64,000 nucleotides of DNA from Nematopogon swammerdamellus (GCA_946902875.1 OX336342.1:11587523-11651522), one strand, 5' to 3'; positions 10,509-21,545 are shown, counted from the first letter of the stretch. Numbers and translations are program-made. The notes: generated from the letters alone by a model not told the origin.

Positions 10509-10560
10509 AAAGGTACTGGTGGTGTTTTCCAGTACCTATGTGCACCCACAGCTCTTCAAG

Positions 10561-10950
10561 CTAAGGTAATTTTTGCACCTGTGCAACTGCTAGCACGACG
10601 ACGTCGGTATCTACAGTACGTAGCATAATTTTTGTTAAGCCCATCATGCGAGTATCCGCCTCTTCATGATTACACGGGGCTAATCGCTGTGTGTCACGGG
10701 CACGGGTGATGTTGGTGAAAATATTTGGCCCATCCGTGATGCAAACTTCTTTCCCATTCTCAATTTCGTTTGCGTAGGATTGGCAGAGTATTGAAAGCAA
10801 GTGAAACAGTCCTTCTTTGTTTGAATTGTCCCTTAGGAAATTCCCCCAGCCTTTAGGTATATTGGCCGTAGCAGACACCAGTGTTTTTTGTCCAGTGCCA
10901 CGTTTTTCTCTAGTTATATTTTTTAGACTGTCGCTCTTATACTTTCTTAA
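10561..10950 (-). pseudogene. Remnant of a multicopy protein with EAD/DTD nuclease-like motifs (Academ-like?)
   Basis: The frame is open from about 10950 (no start codon needed) to a stop at 10561. It contains a basic stretch with SLKNITREKRGTGQ upstream of the first Met at 10878, a W-x-x-FLRDNSNKEGLF block, CNHEEADTRM, and RTVDTDVVVLAV just before the end. I recall this set of blocks from a large family of uncharacterised proteins in cnidarians and insects. The paired E-A-D and D-T-D motifs look like the acidic residues of a PIN/XPG-type nuclease, and Academ DNA transposons are reported to encode an XPG-like nuclease, so a transposon origin is my inference. The spacing between HEEADTRM and RTVDTDV is short compared with what I remember, suggesting an internal deletion. 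The C-terminal part is missing. Confidence 0.55.
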
Positions 10951-11154
10951 ACGCGGCGGCGGCGCACGTACGGTGCGGCGCGGGGGGCGACTAGAATCAT
11001 ACGCACCCCGCAGCTATCCCCCGCCCGCTCGGCTCTAATGGATATAGGTAAGTAGGCATAGGTACGTACTTACTACGTACCTAATAAATAATCTACAAAT
11101 TAATAGAACTAATATAAACTGTTAATAGAACTTTATGAAATTAATAGAACTTCG
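10951..11154. other. GC-rich patch, then AT-rich linker
   Basis: 10950-11036 is GC-rich (GCGGCGGCG-type). The remainder is AT-rich. No feature recognised. Confidence 0.5.
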
Positions 11155-11321
11155 GTCGAAACGGCTATGCGAATAGTTCGTGTTTTCCGTCCAGTTCAGT
11201 GTAGCCGGCGCGAAATGAAGGGAAGCAATGACTTGGCACCTAGTTCACCCGGTGTTATGGGCTGACATCACGGATGTTGTAGGTGATGTAGCCAACCGTG
11301 TCAGTTTCCATAAAAAAATTA
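11155..11321 (+). repeat. SINE copy, 5'-truncated
   Basis: Contains the tail half of the family: ggtcgaaacggctatg, gtgttttccgtccagttcag, ggtgttatgggctgacatca, aggtgatgtagccaaccgtg, then A-rich tail. It matches 39127-39260 (plus) and 48568-48760 (minus). Confidence 0.85.
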
Positions 11322-13590
11322 CGACATGGTAATAAATATAAATCATTTAATTTAGGTAGCAATTACAAACATGGGTAAGGTAGGTATGTGTGTGTGTATT
11401 TGAGGGTGTGTGTGTGTGTATGTGAATAATTTAATGTTTAATTAGCAATAATTTTACAAATGTATAATAATAATAATTATCACGTATCACCTAGGTACTG
11501 TTTTCGCTATGTTCGCCTCAAAATGTAAATACACCGCACTGTTTTGAATTTTTTTTTCACTCCCTTATTATTACTCCATCCCAGTAAAATTTACATATTT
11601 GTAATCCTGGTAAATGCAGCTTTTAGTACATATTTTTTATTTATCTTTATCTTTAGTAGTTCAAAAGTAAACGACGTTTAATTAAAAAAAATATTTTCAC
11701 GTTTTGTGAGTTTTGCCTAATATTTATATTTTTTGTATAGAAAGGCAAAATGTTTCTTCCAGAAATGAATCCGTCATCCTTGAGTTTTCCGAAAATGACA
11801 TCACACTTGCCCTAATACCTATAGTTTTGAAGGAATAGGGTACAAAGTGAAGCGCGGCAGAAGCAAACTTCCACCCCCTCCCCCCGCCACCCCCGCGGTG
11901 ACCCCCGATGTCTACCGGTGGAAATCCACTCAGGAGCACCTAAGGAACAACTGTTGCAAGTATGAGCCTTCTAAGTAAAAATGCAGGGTGTCCATACAAA
12001 CTATCGCACTAAATCCCCCACTAATACACAGAACACCAACCTCGTGTACACAAATGCGCGAATTGCTGCGGCTTAGGTACCTAATCGTGTGCGCCAAAAT
12101 TGCCATAATATTTATTTACAAACAATAGGTATATAATAATATTATACACAAAGAGGGAACTCGTCCTGCGGTGACTGTCGAGCAAACCGCACAGCGCCGA
12201 TAGGAGTTAAATGCGCGATAAATTATTATAACCTTAACTTGGGCGGAAACTTGTCAGATAAGCGGGGCGGGCGAGGGAGCAGCGAGGGTGTGAAGGGCTC
12301 GGTTCGTCATCAGATATTTCTTCGTCGCGTTAATGTATGCAGAGTACATCTCGGCTGGCAGACACCGCAGAGGAAATGTTGTGGTATTCTGTACCCGGCA
12401 AACCGCTTTAATTTCCATTATGTTCCATACGGCACGGCCGGTGGGTACATAGTGCTAATGGAAATAATTAATGTTAATTTTACTTGCGAAATTACTATCC
12501 CCTTTTGAAGCAGCAGTTTTGCCTTTATATCCTTGTTAAGAGGCTAAATAAAACCGGCCAATTATGAGTCGAACTTCGCCGAGGGTTCTCCCACGTATAC
12601 AAAAACCACAGGACATTTCAGTTGTTTAGAGGGGAGAAGTAGCGTGGTCAGCACGCCGCCGCGCCGGCGCCGCAAGTAAGCACCGGATGAGTTATTTCAT
12701 TAGGCACGTGGTCGCATGACCAGGCCTCACGCATTCTATGTACTTGCGCGCGCTAACTACCTACCGCCCGACGGGCCGCCGGCGGTCTATTTCAGTGGAA
12801 TTCGTCAGCCGCGCGAAGTATACATAGACCCTCGCCCACGCAACTGCACGCAGCTGCAAAGCAATAACCACTTTACACTCGATCGTTAAGGTACATTTTC
12901 GCACGCAGCGATTGGCGACGTGAAACAGTAGGCTATTAAAGCCCGAAGGTAGGAACATTTTCTATGGAGTGATTTATCTGTTACGAAGTAACTATTAAGT
13001 AATCTGTGGCATGACTAAGTGCAGACCTTCAACAACAGTAGAAACATGTCTGAGTGGACTAATTTTATCGTAGTACGGGTTAAAATGTCGTAAGTATAAT
13101 GGCCATCGTGCATATAATAAAATGTATCCCTTATGGCTACATTACCACTTTTACGATTTAGGCATCCGATCGAAGAGGAGAGAAAATCATATAAATGTTC
13201 TCCGCTCGTAAGCGCGGCTGACATCGCCGGAGACAAAGAACAAACCTCACGAAAAGGATTATCGGACTTGTCGATTCATCAGATTATTTCCGCGTGGAGT
13301 AGCGCCTCCCCGGCCCCCGCTCCGCCCCCGCCTCCGCCCCCGTGTGACTGTGCCACATTAACACTAATGAGGCGAACTTTACGAAAGGCTCGCAATGAGG
13401 CTTGCAAGCGGCCCACTCCTTTGATAGCTTAAAAAGAATAAGGGAAGCATCATAAATAAGTCGGTGAAGAGAAGTAACAATTTATACAGAAAATACATGA
13501 TCACTTTACCTCGAGAAGAAAAAATAAGTGTTCATAAACTTGTTGGGTATCTATCTAATACGATTACGTTACTGTGTGGCGTAGGTGAGT
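11322..13590. other. No recognisable gene
   Basis: AT-rich with a GT-rich run at 11387-11424 and a C-rich tract at 11872-11893. ORFs at 11724-11939 (minus), 12239-12508 (plus), 12761-12958 (minus) and 13133-13432 (plus) show no known motif; the last has a proline run from a CCG/CCC tract. 12555-12600 has a weak, diverged start of the CCGGCC repeat family. Confidence 0.5.
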
Positions 13591-13639
13591 TCTCTCATTT
13601 CGCGCGGCGGGCGGTGTGAGCGGTGGGTGCTCGGCGCGG

Positions 13640-13985
13640 TCTTGGCTTGAACTCTTGATCTCAGAGTCCTAGATTCGAATCCAGCCGACATGCAGACAAT
13701 GACTTTTTTTCTGACGGAAAAATGTACGTGCATGCATGCATAGTACACCTGCTGCTTCGCCGTTTGGTACCGGAGTAAACCTGTAGGCCCCTTCCCTTGC
13801 CCCTTACTAGGTGGTAGGCTCAAATTGACGCTCACTGGGATGGTAACACTGTACTGGGCGTAAGATGACCGCATAGCACCTTAGGCTGTGTTCTCCTCTA
13901 GTATAGCCAGCAAACCAAAACGTAAGTCTCCGGTATGGCACCTTCCCGGCTGTGATATCGGCCAGTCGGAGCGGAAAAAGCAAAC
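13640..13985 (+). repeat. tRNA-type SINE with related body
   Basis: CTAGATTCGAATCCAGCC at about 13667-13685 is a canonical B-box context. Downstream, cccttccctt / actaggtggtaggctcaaat / gggatggtaacactgtactg corresponds to the body of the 38.9-kb SINE (cccttccctc / acttggtggtagggttt / ggttggtaccaccgcactg). I could not place a clean A-box. Confidence 0.5.
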
Positions 13986-14734
13986 GCACTTTTATTTAAA
14001 TATATGAAAAATATAAACCAGTCACGAATGCGGGCACCGAATAAATACATGTAGTTTCGATAAACCAATAGTCCCACGGCTTCTTTCTGTATAATAAAAA
14101 AAAATAGGGAATATAAGACCTCTCTAATAGGAAAACCTAAACGAAAAATCTAAACGAAAATCCTAATTCTTAAATTTTTAACAGAAAATTTAAAGGTATG
14201 GAGTCCTGTCCACGCGAGCTCTGCTCGCACTTGACCGTTTTTTTGGGATCCACTTAGTTTTCGATACAGATTAGCCCCCTGAAATATACAAATTGGTAAC
14301 TAAATAACCTAGTATATTAGGTATGTAAGTATTTAAATGCTTCAATTGAGATGCTCGAAGGAAACTAATTTTCATATTCACTTCATAGTTTCTCCAATCA
14401 TACAAGATCAATAAATCAGTCTGAAAACTTAGTTTGTATTATTATACATGTAGGTACTATTTACACGTCGATAAATGTCAATTTTATGTAAAAGCATTTT
14501 CAGAGTCAGTCCTTACATTTTATGACCCTGAATATTTCTCTACTTGAGTAGGTACTTACTCCTTACTCGCGACGTTAAGTTTACACGAATGTTTAGAGAA
14601 CATTATTATTTAGATACCTATATACCATAAACCACCCAAACCGCTATCATTCGCTAAAACTCTCTACGAATTTATTTCTTGCGGTAAAAGTAGATATGCG
14701 AGTACGTAAGTATTCATTATTTATCTGTCCTGAG
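13986..14734. other. No gene; short repeat stub
   Basis: 14195-14250 carries a diverged minus-strand start of the CCGGCC repeat family (ctcgcacttgaccgttttttt). The rest is AT-rich and featureless. Confidence 0.5.
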
Positions 14735-14740
14735 GGGAGT

Positions 14741-14908
14741 ATGGCAGCGGATTATTCTCTGCCACACGTTTCCTGTCAAAGTGAGAAAGTTTTAAAAGAC
14801 TTTCCCGAACTTGAATCATTATTTAAATGTCAAGATTTTGAGGAGACTTTGAGGTCTCTAAGTGAATTAAAGAGGGGGGGGGGGGGGGGGGGGGGGCAGG
14901 GCAGGTAG
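14741..14908 (+). CDS. Candidate short coding remnant or exon ending in poly-G
   Basis: From an ATG at 14741 the frame reads about 45 ordinary-looking residues (start MAADYSLPHV, later KDFPELESLFKCQDFEE) and then a glycine run caused by a 23-base G tract at 14874-14896, ending at a stop at 14906. The amino-acid composition up to the G tract looks like real protein. CAG|GTAGCT at about 14903 could be a splice donor. I do not recognise the family. It could equally be chance or a transposon fragment. Confidence 0.2.
   Translation: MAADYSLPHVSCQSEKVLKDFPELESLFKCQDFEETLRSLSELKRGGGGGGGQGR
14874..14896 (+). repeat. Poly-G run of 23
   Basis: Uninterrupted run of 23 G. Such a run is length-unstable and could form a G-quadruplex on the plus strand; the length in the assembly may not be exact. 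Confidence 0.9.
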
Positions 14909-17230
14909 CTTTGAAAGGATCTTTGAGGAATTCAATTTGTAATGTGATTTGCACCTTTAAAATCACGCCTCTGCAACATAAAGGACGGCGGGGATATAAA
15001 AACCTGATTTTAACTAAAAAAAATCTGAAAGTGTTTTCGAGGTTGCTCTAGCTAACGGTATTTCGGGCCACGCCTATTCTGCGTTAAGATGAGCCGAAAC
15101 TCCGAATAAACTGACGAGAGGAATTTTCCGTGTCGCCGCTTCCGACACTTTCGTGCACTTCGGCTTTCATGTCGCGAGAGACACGAAAGTGAAAACGCGA
15201 AGAAGTGTGAGGTGAGAGATAAGTTTCATATTTACACTCGCGTTTTCCCGGAAGTGAGCCTATATTAAACCACTTTATTACATAGCTTTTCTGTTATACA
15301 TTGTTCCAAAACTGAATTTGCTTCAGACAACCTTCTGCCAAGTGAATGAGAACGATTTTTTTCTTAAAAATTTGGTTTAACTCGTCAATGTTTCATCTAT
15401 ACGCAAACAAACGACTTAATTTGATGTGAACCGTGCAAACTCATTCATTTAATCCGCATTAGTGGAAGTAACGATGGAATGACGTGTTTGTTTCCCACGG
15501 ACTTGAATTTCCGACGCAAATCCCAATTTGGTCTTGCTACAGTCGCTCCAATCGTCCGCCCTCGTCCACGCTACATTCCCTACACTTCTTTACATTACTT
15601 TCATTTCCAAAAAAAATCTATTAAGCCATTTGTAAATCATATCACGGCATCTTCTTGAAGTCCGCATGCGGTCATTTCCTTTAAAGTAAGTATTGGTGCT
15701 TCACAGGCAGGAATATATTGCTGCCTGTGAAACGCGCAGCTCCACTACGCAAATAATATGAAATACTTTAAGCCATCAGATAACACAGCGTACAAATGTA
15801 GCAGCTGTGTCTAACTTGCACGCACCTGCTGCTACAATTTAATATCCGCTTGAAAAATCTGTGCGTATATAAATATGCCAAATGGATCGCGTCTTCCGCA
15901 TTCCGGTCCCGACCAGAATTTTCACGGAATCCACTCAGCAGACAGCAAACAGCGCAGCGGGAGCAAACGCTTTCACGGGGATTAATGGATTGACAAATTT
16001 CTGAAAGGACTAAAACGTCGAGCCCGTCCTCGTGATCGCCCTCGTTACAAAACCTTTTACTGTCCTTTTATTGTCGCGCCCTTTGATTTCGTGAGATGTA
16101 CTTTCGCTAAACGCGGCCATGAGTCGTATTGAAATGTTTCACGAGTCGATTCGGTCGGATATACTGATATGATAGATTCCGCGAAGTCGGGCTCAATTGG
16201 AACAAACATGTATGCCATTTTATACAAAGGGCACCGACAGAACAAGTACATATTACCTATTATGTGCTGAATTTCTGGCTGTACATTTTTACAACTATAG
16301 ATGCAGGTGCTGTACATTTTTACAACTATATATTTTTTTTATTTGAACATTAATTACTTATTTCTAAAAGTGTTTTATCCGACTTTTATATTAATAATCA
16401 TAAAATAAATGACTTTAATATATAAAAAAAAACAATTGTATACTAATAATTATTTAGATTTCGGTTCATTTCACGTCTATGTAAGCAGCCCTCGCGTGAT
16501 AAACGAGAGAAAGGAAACACATATGTTCCGCAACCGTCTGTGTGACCTTCCACCTTCCTTTCAAATCTGGCAAAAAAAAGTATAATACCGCGCTAACAAA
16601 AAATATACTTTCACCGCAATTTGCAAAAAGAGAGTGAAGGCATTTGCGTGCCAACGTGAAAATGTCTCGCGCGACGCAGACTCATCTATTACTCTTTTGC
16701 TCTCGGTCTAAGCTTCCGTCGAGTAATAATGAAACTGCCATCATGCGAGCCAGTGATACTTCAAAGTCAAAGTAAGCGACATTGTAGAGGTTTTAGACTT
16801 TACCAACACCAAACCCGACCAAATATCCCGCGCTCCGTAGTCACAAATATTTGTGGCTGTACCCAAAGTTTATCTTTGAATCACGGCCAGTTCTCTTCGT
16901 AGTTGAGCTGCAAAACTGAATTAGGAGGACCAAAGGGATATATTATTTGCTAACGAATCGAATGAAGAAGTCTCTCGACCACTCTTGCGGGAGTCGACTC
17001 CGCACTTTTGCAGAGCGAATGCCGAAATTATATAGTCCTGATTGAAATTGGAAGAGCATCCAATTCCTAGTCACTTCTTTGCGCATCTCATTTTGCACTA
17101 ACTCTTCAGTTCTTTCGTCCTTGGAATTGTGCAAATTAAAGCGAACCTTCCTTACTAAACAATTTCCGTTAAAATTGAACGAACAATTTGCAAGATTGTA
17201 AAGTTAGAATCAATATTCTCGTAGTTGCTC
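14909..17230. other. No recognisable gene
   Basis: ORFs at 16057-16317, 16466-16654 and 16943-17134 (minus) show no domain I know. 15860-15900 has a good TATA-like string (GTATATAAATA) but no downstream coding signal. A small hairpin lies at 15700-15731. Confidence 0.5.
15700..15731. repeat. Small perfect hairpin
   Basis: TTCACAGGCAG, a 10-base loop, then CTGCCTGTGAA. The 11-bp stem is perfect. No terminator-like or tRNA-like context. Confidence 0.7.
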
Positions 17231-17234
17231 TCCT

Positions 17235-17480
17235 GCTGGACAATCTAGGTGATGTGACTCGCATACCGCGGTTTCCGCACCACAAAAAAGAACCTAAAAT
17301 AACACGTTTCAGGTATGGAGGACCCCCCTTAATTATTTACTTTTTTTAGTTTTTATTATTTGTTGTTATATCCGCCATAATAAGACATATTCACAAATTT
17401 CAACTAGCTAGGTAGCTATTACAGACGGATAGGCAGAAGGGACACAGGTCACTAATAGGCTTCCCTACGGGGTACGGCAA
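17235..17480 (+). repeat. Dispersed CCGGCC-family repeat, diverged copy
   Basis: Shares with 54665-54925 the blocks tttccgcaccacaaaaaa, accccccttaatt, atttgttgttatatccgcc, ataataagacatatt and aataggcttccctacgggg. The start block is strongly diverged. Confidence 0.65.
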
Positions 17481-17870
17481 CAGCAAAAAGTGAAGTCAAG
17501 AACTGGAGATTTCGACTTTTTGTACTGATGGTTGATTGTGTCGAACAAGTTTCATTATTTTGATGGAGTTTTATGCTTTAGTTATAAATACTTTAAATTT
17601 TATTTAAATGTATTCTTTGTATTCCGATAATGATTATAATATGGCTTTGGTTATTCGAAATTTTAAGAATATATTATAAACGTAGAAATTAATGTGCTTA
17701 AAATACTTTTTTATTTTACGCAGTCTTGTTGATTTTTAAATCGGTGGTGTCTAAAAACTTTAAACTTTGAAATAATTTGGCTATATTTACCGCCAATTTG
17801 TAAAATTTTGTCACAAATTATACTTCATTAACAAAGGAAGAGTGGAAAGATGAAGGCATGGCATTAGCAA
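17480..17870. other. No recognisable gene
   Basis: AT-rich, nothing identified. Confidence 0.5.
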
Positions 17871-17874
17871 GTTA

Positions 17875-18071
17875 GGAAGCAATTATTTAACAAACTTTTG
17901 CAGGCGTTTAAGATTCCGGAAGAAACAAGCCTGGTGAAGCGTCTAATTGACGCAATAGCATTAAAACTGGAGCAAGTAAATTTAACAATTTGCCTCAACA
18001 TGTTGGTGGGAAACGTTGGTAAGCCGACACTTGCAGATGCTATCGATAGCGGCAGATTGTATGTAGATTAG
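17875..18071 (+). CDS. Candidate exon or coding remnant
   Basis: One frame is open from about 17878 to a TAG at 18069, encoding about 60 residues including FKIPEETSLVKRLIDAIAL and a following leucine-rich stretch (NLTICLNMLVGNVG). There is no ATG at the left end. CTTTTGCAG|G at 17900-17909 looks like a splice acceptor and GTTG|GTAAGCC at about 18020 like a donor, but the frame also reads through the donor to the stop. A second frame just upstream (17835-17878, reading TKEEWKDEGMALAS) looks protein-like too, which suggests an old coding piece with a frameshift. I do not recognise the family. Confidence 0.25.
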
Positions 18072-18107
18072 GGTTTTATTGTAAAATTGCTTATAATTGC
18101 TATGCCA

Positions 18108-18365
18108 TACCTGTCAAAAAAAAAACGTTATCGTGTATCTTTTGTCTTTCTACAATTCCAAATATAAAAGCTTGTGCTTTGTTTTCCAACAAATAGCAAA
18201 TAATATCCGCCATAATAACACATATTCTGTGAACATTTCAACCAGTTACCTATTACGGTTCAAAAGATACAGCACTCGGACGGACGGACGGACAGACAGA
18301 CAAACAGAAAGACAGACGACGTAATCTTAGTAATAGGCATTCGTATGGATACGGAACCCTAAGAA
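18108..18365 (+). repeat. Dispersed CCGGCC-family repeat, 3' part
   Basis: Contains aatatccgccataata, acatattctgtgaacattt, tattacggttcaaaagatac, (GGAC)n/(AGAC)n and ggatacggaaccctaa, matching the middle and end of the copy at 54665-54925. Confidence 0.7.
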
Positions 18366-18369
18366 CTAT

Positions 18370-19268
18370 GACAAACCATACTGAACAATGCATACGAGAT
18401 GTCTCAATGAAATATTGTTAAATTAGTGTGTTCTTTATGGCGAAAAAAATATGAATCTGTAGAATTAAAAATATTTGTATGATTTGCATCTAATAATAAA
18501 GTTATAACATGTTTTCGGGTCCACGGTCTTAGCTGGTTTCAACTTTAATGCTCATTGTTTTGGCATATAAATAACCTACCTTTTACGGCCATTTGTGTAT
18601 CACATAACATTATGAACAATAAGTAGAATCTGTAATATTTTAATCAAAGTTACATTCTATTTTTCCCAGTTCCTCTTTCCGGCAATGTTGATCCAAGTTG
18701 AAACTGTATAAGTACCCAAAAAATAATAAGTAGGTAATTAGTGATAAGCATAACGTTTTATGGTTCCTTAACATGGATTTAATTGCACATAAAAGCCATT
18801 AATGTCCCATTTTGTAAAACTGCTGGTCCATCCGACCCTGAAATGGCAACCGTCGCGTCGCTTTTTGCATATATAACTTATATTATACATATACTTATTA
18901 CATAGCCAAATATTTTACACTTGTATGAACAGTAGTAACCCTTTGGGACCGGAGGAACTCCTTGTAATTCGACATACTAGTATATAATATTGACATTATA
19001 ATAAAAGTATGTTTATCTTGCAAACAGCTTAAAACTATTTATAAATTATAACTACTATAGGTAATATTATTGACATTTACTTGCAAAAAAGGTCACGTTG
19101 TAATATAAACGTTGCCGTTGATTTGTCTAATGGGAGCGGAGATGAGATAAAAGTTTTTATTTTGTAATTTGTAATCAACGGAAAGGTTTTAGTTATTTAT
19201 AATGCGTTTTTAATCGACTTGAAAAACAAAATATTGGTTGTCTGTAAAGTCGGTTTACGGACGATAGT
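18370..19268. other. No recognisable gene
   Basis: AT-rich, no ORF or repeat recognised. Confidence 0.5.
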
Positions 19269-19270
19269 TT

Positions 19271-19796
19271 TACGTGATAACGTCATAAAGAAACACAGCT
19301 ATAAGAATTACCGTATTTTTTCGTACGGCACCCCTATCGCTGCCGTACGCCGCACATTTGTCGATTTCTAGCCTCGATTACCGTACGATACGGCAATTAC
19401 CGTACGTTTGGCAACACTGCGGCTTGGGCCGATTGTGCCTCTCTATCGCTTGTTACGTCCTCTCGCTTGCACGCACAGGATCAGATGGAACGTGACACAA
19501 CGTGACACTTTTTCGTGTGTGCAGCCCACAGAGCATCAAACATATTAGTAAAAAAAATCATCTTTCTATCATTTTTAGTATTCAAGGCACATGTTTTTTG
19601 CTAATTTCTCGAAACTAGGATCACGACACAAAATACTGTTTGATCAGTTGCTCCTCATATGTAAGTCATAGGCCACGCCCACAGGCTTCAACGGCGTTGT
19701 AGAGAAATCGCGCTCAGGGCGCCTCTAGGAGGGGCGCGCGCATTTGATGCTCTGTGGTGCAGCCGGTGTTCATCAATTTATAAGACGTTATCACGT
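19271..19796. mobile_element. TIR element carrying a nested hAT-like MITE
   Basis: Ends form an inverted pair: ACGTGATAACGTCATAAA near 19272 and TTTATAAGACGTTATCACGT ending near 19795. Inside lie cgtgacactt / aacgtgacac and several palindromic CCGTACG-type strings (19310-19415). With the inner 230-bp MITE (19527-19756) removed this would be an element of about 290 bp. I cannot assign a superfamily because the outer target duplication is not clear. Confidence 0.55.
19527..19756. mobile_element. hAT-like MITE with 8-bp target duplication
   Basis: Perfect 14-bp terminal inverted repeats (CACAGAGCATCAAA … TTTGATGCTCTGTG) are flanked directly by a perfect 8-bp direct repeat, GTGCAGCC, at 19519-19526 and 19757-19764. 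An 8-bp duplication with short TIRs starting CA is characteristic of hAT transposons. It has no ORF, so it is non-autonomous. Confidence 0.85.
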
Positions 19797-19817
19797 CAAA
19801 AAGGAGGAAGTTCTCAA

Positions 19818-20396
19818 TTCGACGCGTATGTATTTTTTTTTTACATTCTAATGTTTGTCGGATTACAAAATACTTCACAGCAAAAATGTGTCAACTTACA
19901 GCGTAAACGTGCTCTATAACCCGGAATATTGTATAATTCGACACTTCCCTGCAAACCGTTTGCCGAATTAGCGTAGTCTGTGGCTGTGTGTGTTTTGGCG
20001 TGACGCGTCACTTCGACGCGTATGTATTTTTTTTATATTCTAATGTTTGTCGGATTTCAAAATACTTCACAGAAAAAATGTTCCAACTTACAGCGTAAAC
20101 GTGCTCTATAACCCGGAATATTGTATAATTCGACACTGACCTGCAAACCGTTTGCCGAATTAGCGTAGTCTGTGGCTGTGTGTGTTTTGGCGTGTCGCGT
20201 CACTTCGACGCGTATGTATTTTTTTATATTCTAATGTTTGTCGGATTTCAAAATACTTCACAGCAAAAATCTTCCAACTTACAGCGTAAACGTGCTCTAT
20301 AACCCGGAATATTGTATAATTCGACACTTCCCTGCAAACCGTTTGCCGAATTAGCGTAGTCTGTGGCTGTGTGTGTTTTGGCGTGTCGCGTCACTC
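19818..20396 (+). repeat. Three-copy 192-bp satellite
   Basis: Three tandem units start at about 19819, 20012 and 20204, each running from TTCGACGCGTATGTATT through tgtttgtcggatt, cagcgtaaacgtgctctata and gaattagcgtagtctgtggc to tgttttggcgtg. Units are near identical, with a few substitutions and variable T-run length. The left edge abuts 'aaggaggaagttctcaa', a phrase related to the tail shared at 40.55 and 46.6 kb. Confidence 0.9.
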
Positions 20397-20866
20397 GTCG
20401 CTTTTCGGCATTTGCGAAAGACCTTTATCGCATTTCAGTACAAACACTCGCTCCTAAGTCAACATGGCGGCTCGCACTCGACAAATCAGCTCGCCCACAC
20501 GTTTCACTTTCTTAACAAAAACATAAAAAGGTGTCGCTTTGTTTGAGCTCCGTTAAATAAAAAAGCTCATTGTAAGCTTAACCATGCCTGAAAAAATGTT
20601 TTCGTTTAGACAGTTTAGGGTTTTACGCCGCAGCTGATGTTTTATTCCAATTTGCAACTTCAAGTAAAGATTTTAGATAGGTTGTGGCGTGAAAATAAAT
20701 GCCTCGAGAGGCGTCAACACAGATCAGAGAAGTTGGCGTCAACTTGTCGAAGAGGTGAAAGAAAGTGCACGAAGACAAAATTATAATTAATGTTCTAGTC
20801 TAGTATTCTAATCTAGCCTCTGTCACACGTCTTGCTTACTCACTTTTTTTTTATGGAAACTTTTTT
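20397..20866. other. No recognisable gene
   Basis: Unique-looking sequence without ORF of interest. Confidence 0.5.
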
Positions 20867-20867
20867 T

Positions 20868-21406
20868 TATGTTTCATTTCCGTCCGTTTCATTTCTTTCC
20901 GTTTCATTTCCGTCCGTTTTCCGTCCGTTTCCGTTCCGTCCATTTCCGTTTCATTTCCGTCCGTTTCAGTTCCGTTCATTTCCGTCCGTTTTCAGTTCCG
21001 TCCGTTTCATTTCCGTCCGTTTCAGTTCCGTTGGTTTCATTTCTGTTTCATTTCCCTTTCTCATTTCCGTCCGTTTCATTTCCGTCCGTTTCATTTCCGT
21101 TTCATTTCCGTCCGTTTCAGTTCCGTTCATTTCCGTCCGTTTTCAGTTCCGTCCGTATCATTTCTGTTTCATTTCCGTTTCAGTTCCCTTTCAGTTACGT
21201 TTCAGATCCCTTTCATTTCCGTTTCATTTTCGTCTGTTTCATTTCCGTTTAATTTCCGTCCTTTTCAGTTTCGTTTCAGTTCCGTTTCAGTTTCGTTTCA
21301 GTTCCGTTTCAGTTCCGTCCGTTTCATTTCCGTCTGTTTCATTTCCGTTTAATTTCCGTTTCAGTTCCGCTTTAGTTATGTCCGTTTCATTTCCGGCCGT
21401 TTCATA
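20868..21406 (+). repeat. Pyrimidine-rich TTTCCGTCCGTTTCA minisatellite
   Basis: Over 500 bases of degenerate repeats built from TTTCATTTCCG, TTCCGTCCG and TTTCAGTTCCG blocks of about 10-14 bp, with strong T/C strand bias. The overlapping ORFs (20832-21440, 20869-21252) are open because the repeat lacks stops and are not genes. It abuts the left LTR of the BEL element. Confidence 0.9.
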
Positions 21407-21545
21407 TTCGACACAAGAACAGTTTAATATGTGGGAGTAGCTGTAAAAGGTGGAGAAATGTTGATGTCTTGTATCCACATGGGCGGCTGCGCAGCTGGAT
21501 GTTGTGTGGGCTACTGCCCAACGCTCTTAGTGAGCTAACTGTATA

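Noticed and set aside
15860..15900. TATA promoter (GTATATAAATA)
   Set aside because: No initiator or downstream ORF or exon-like sequence to go with it; such strings are expected in AT-rich DNA.
20832..21440. ORF of 202 codons rich in F, P, S and V
   Set aside because: It follows the TTTCCGTCCG minisatellite; two other frames there are open as well.
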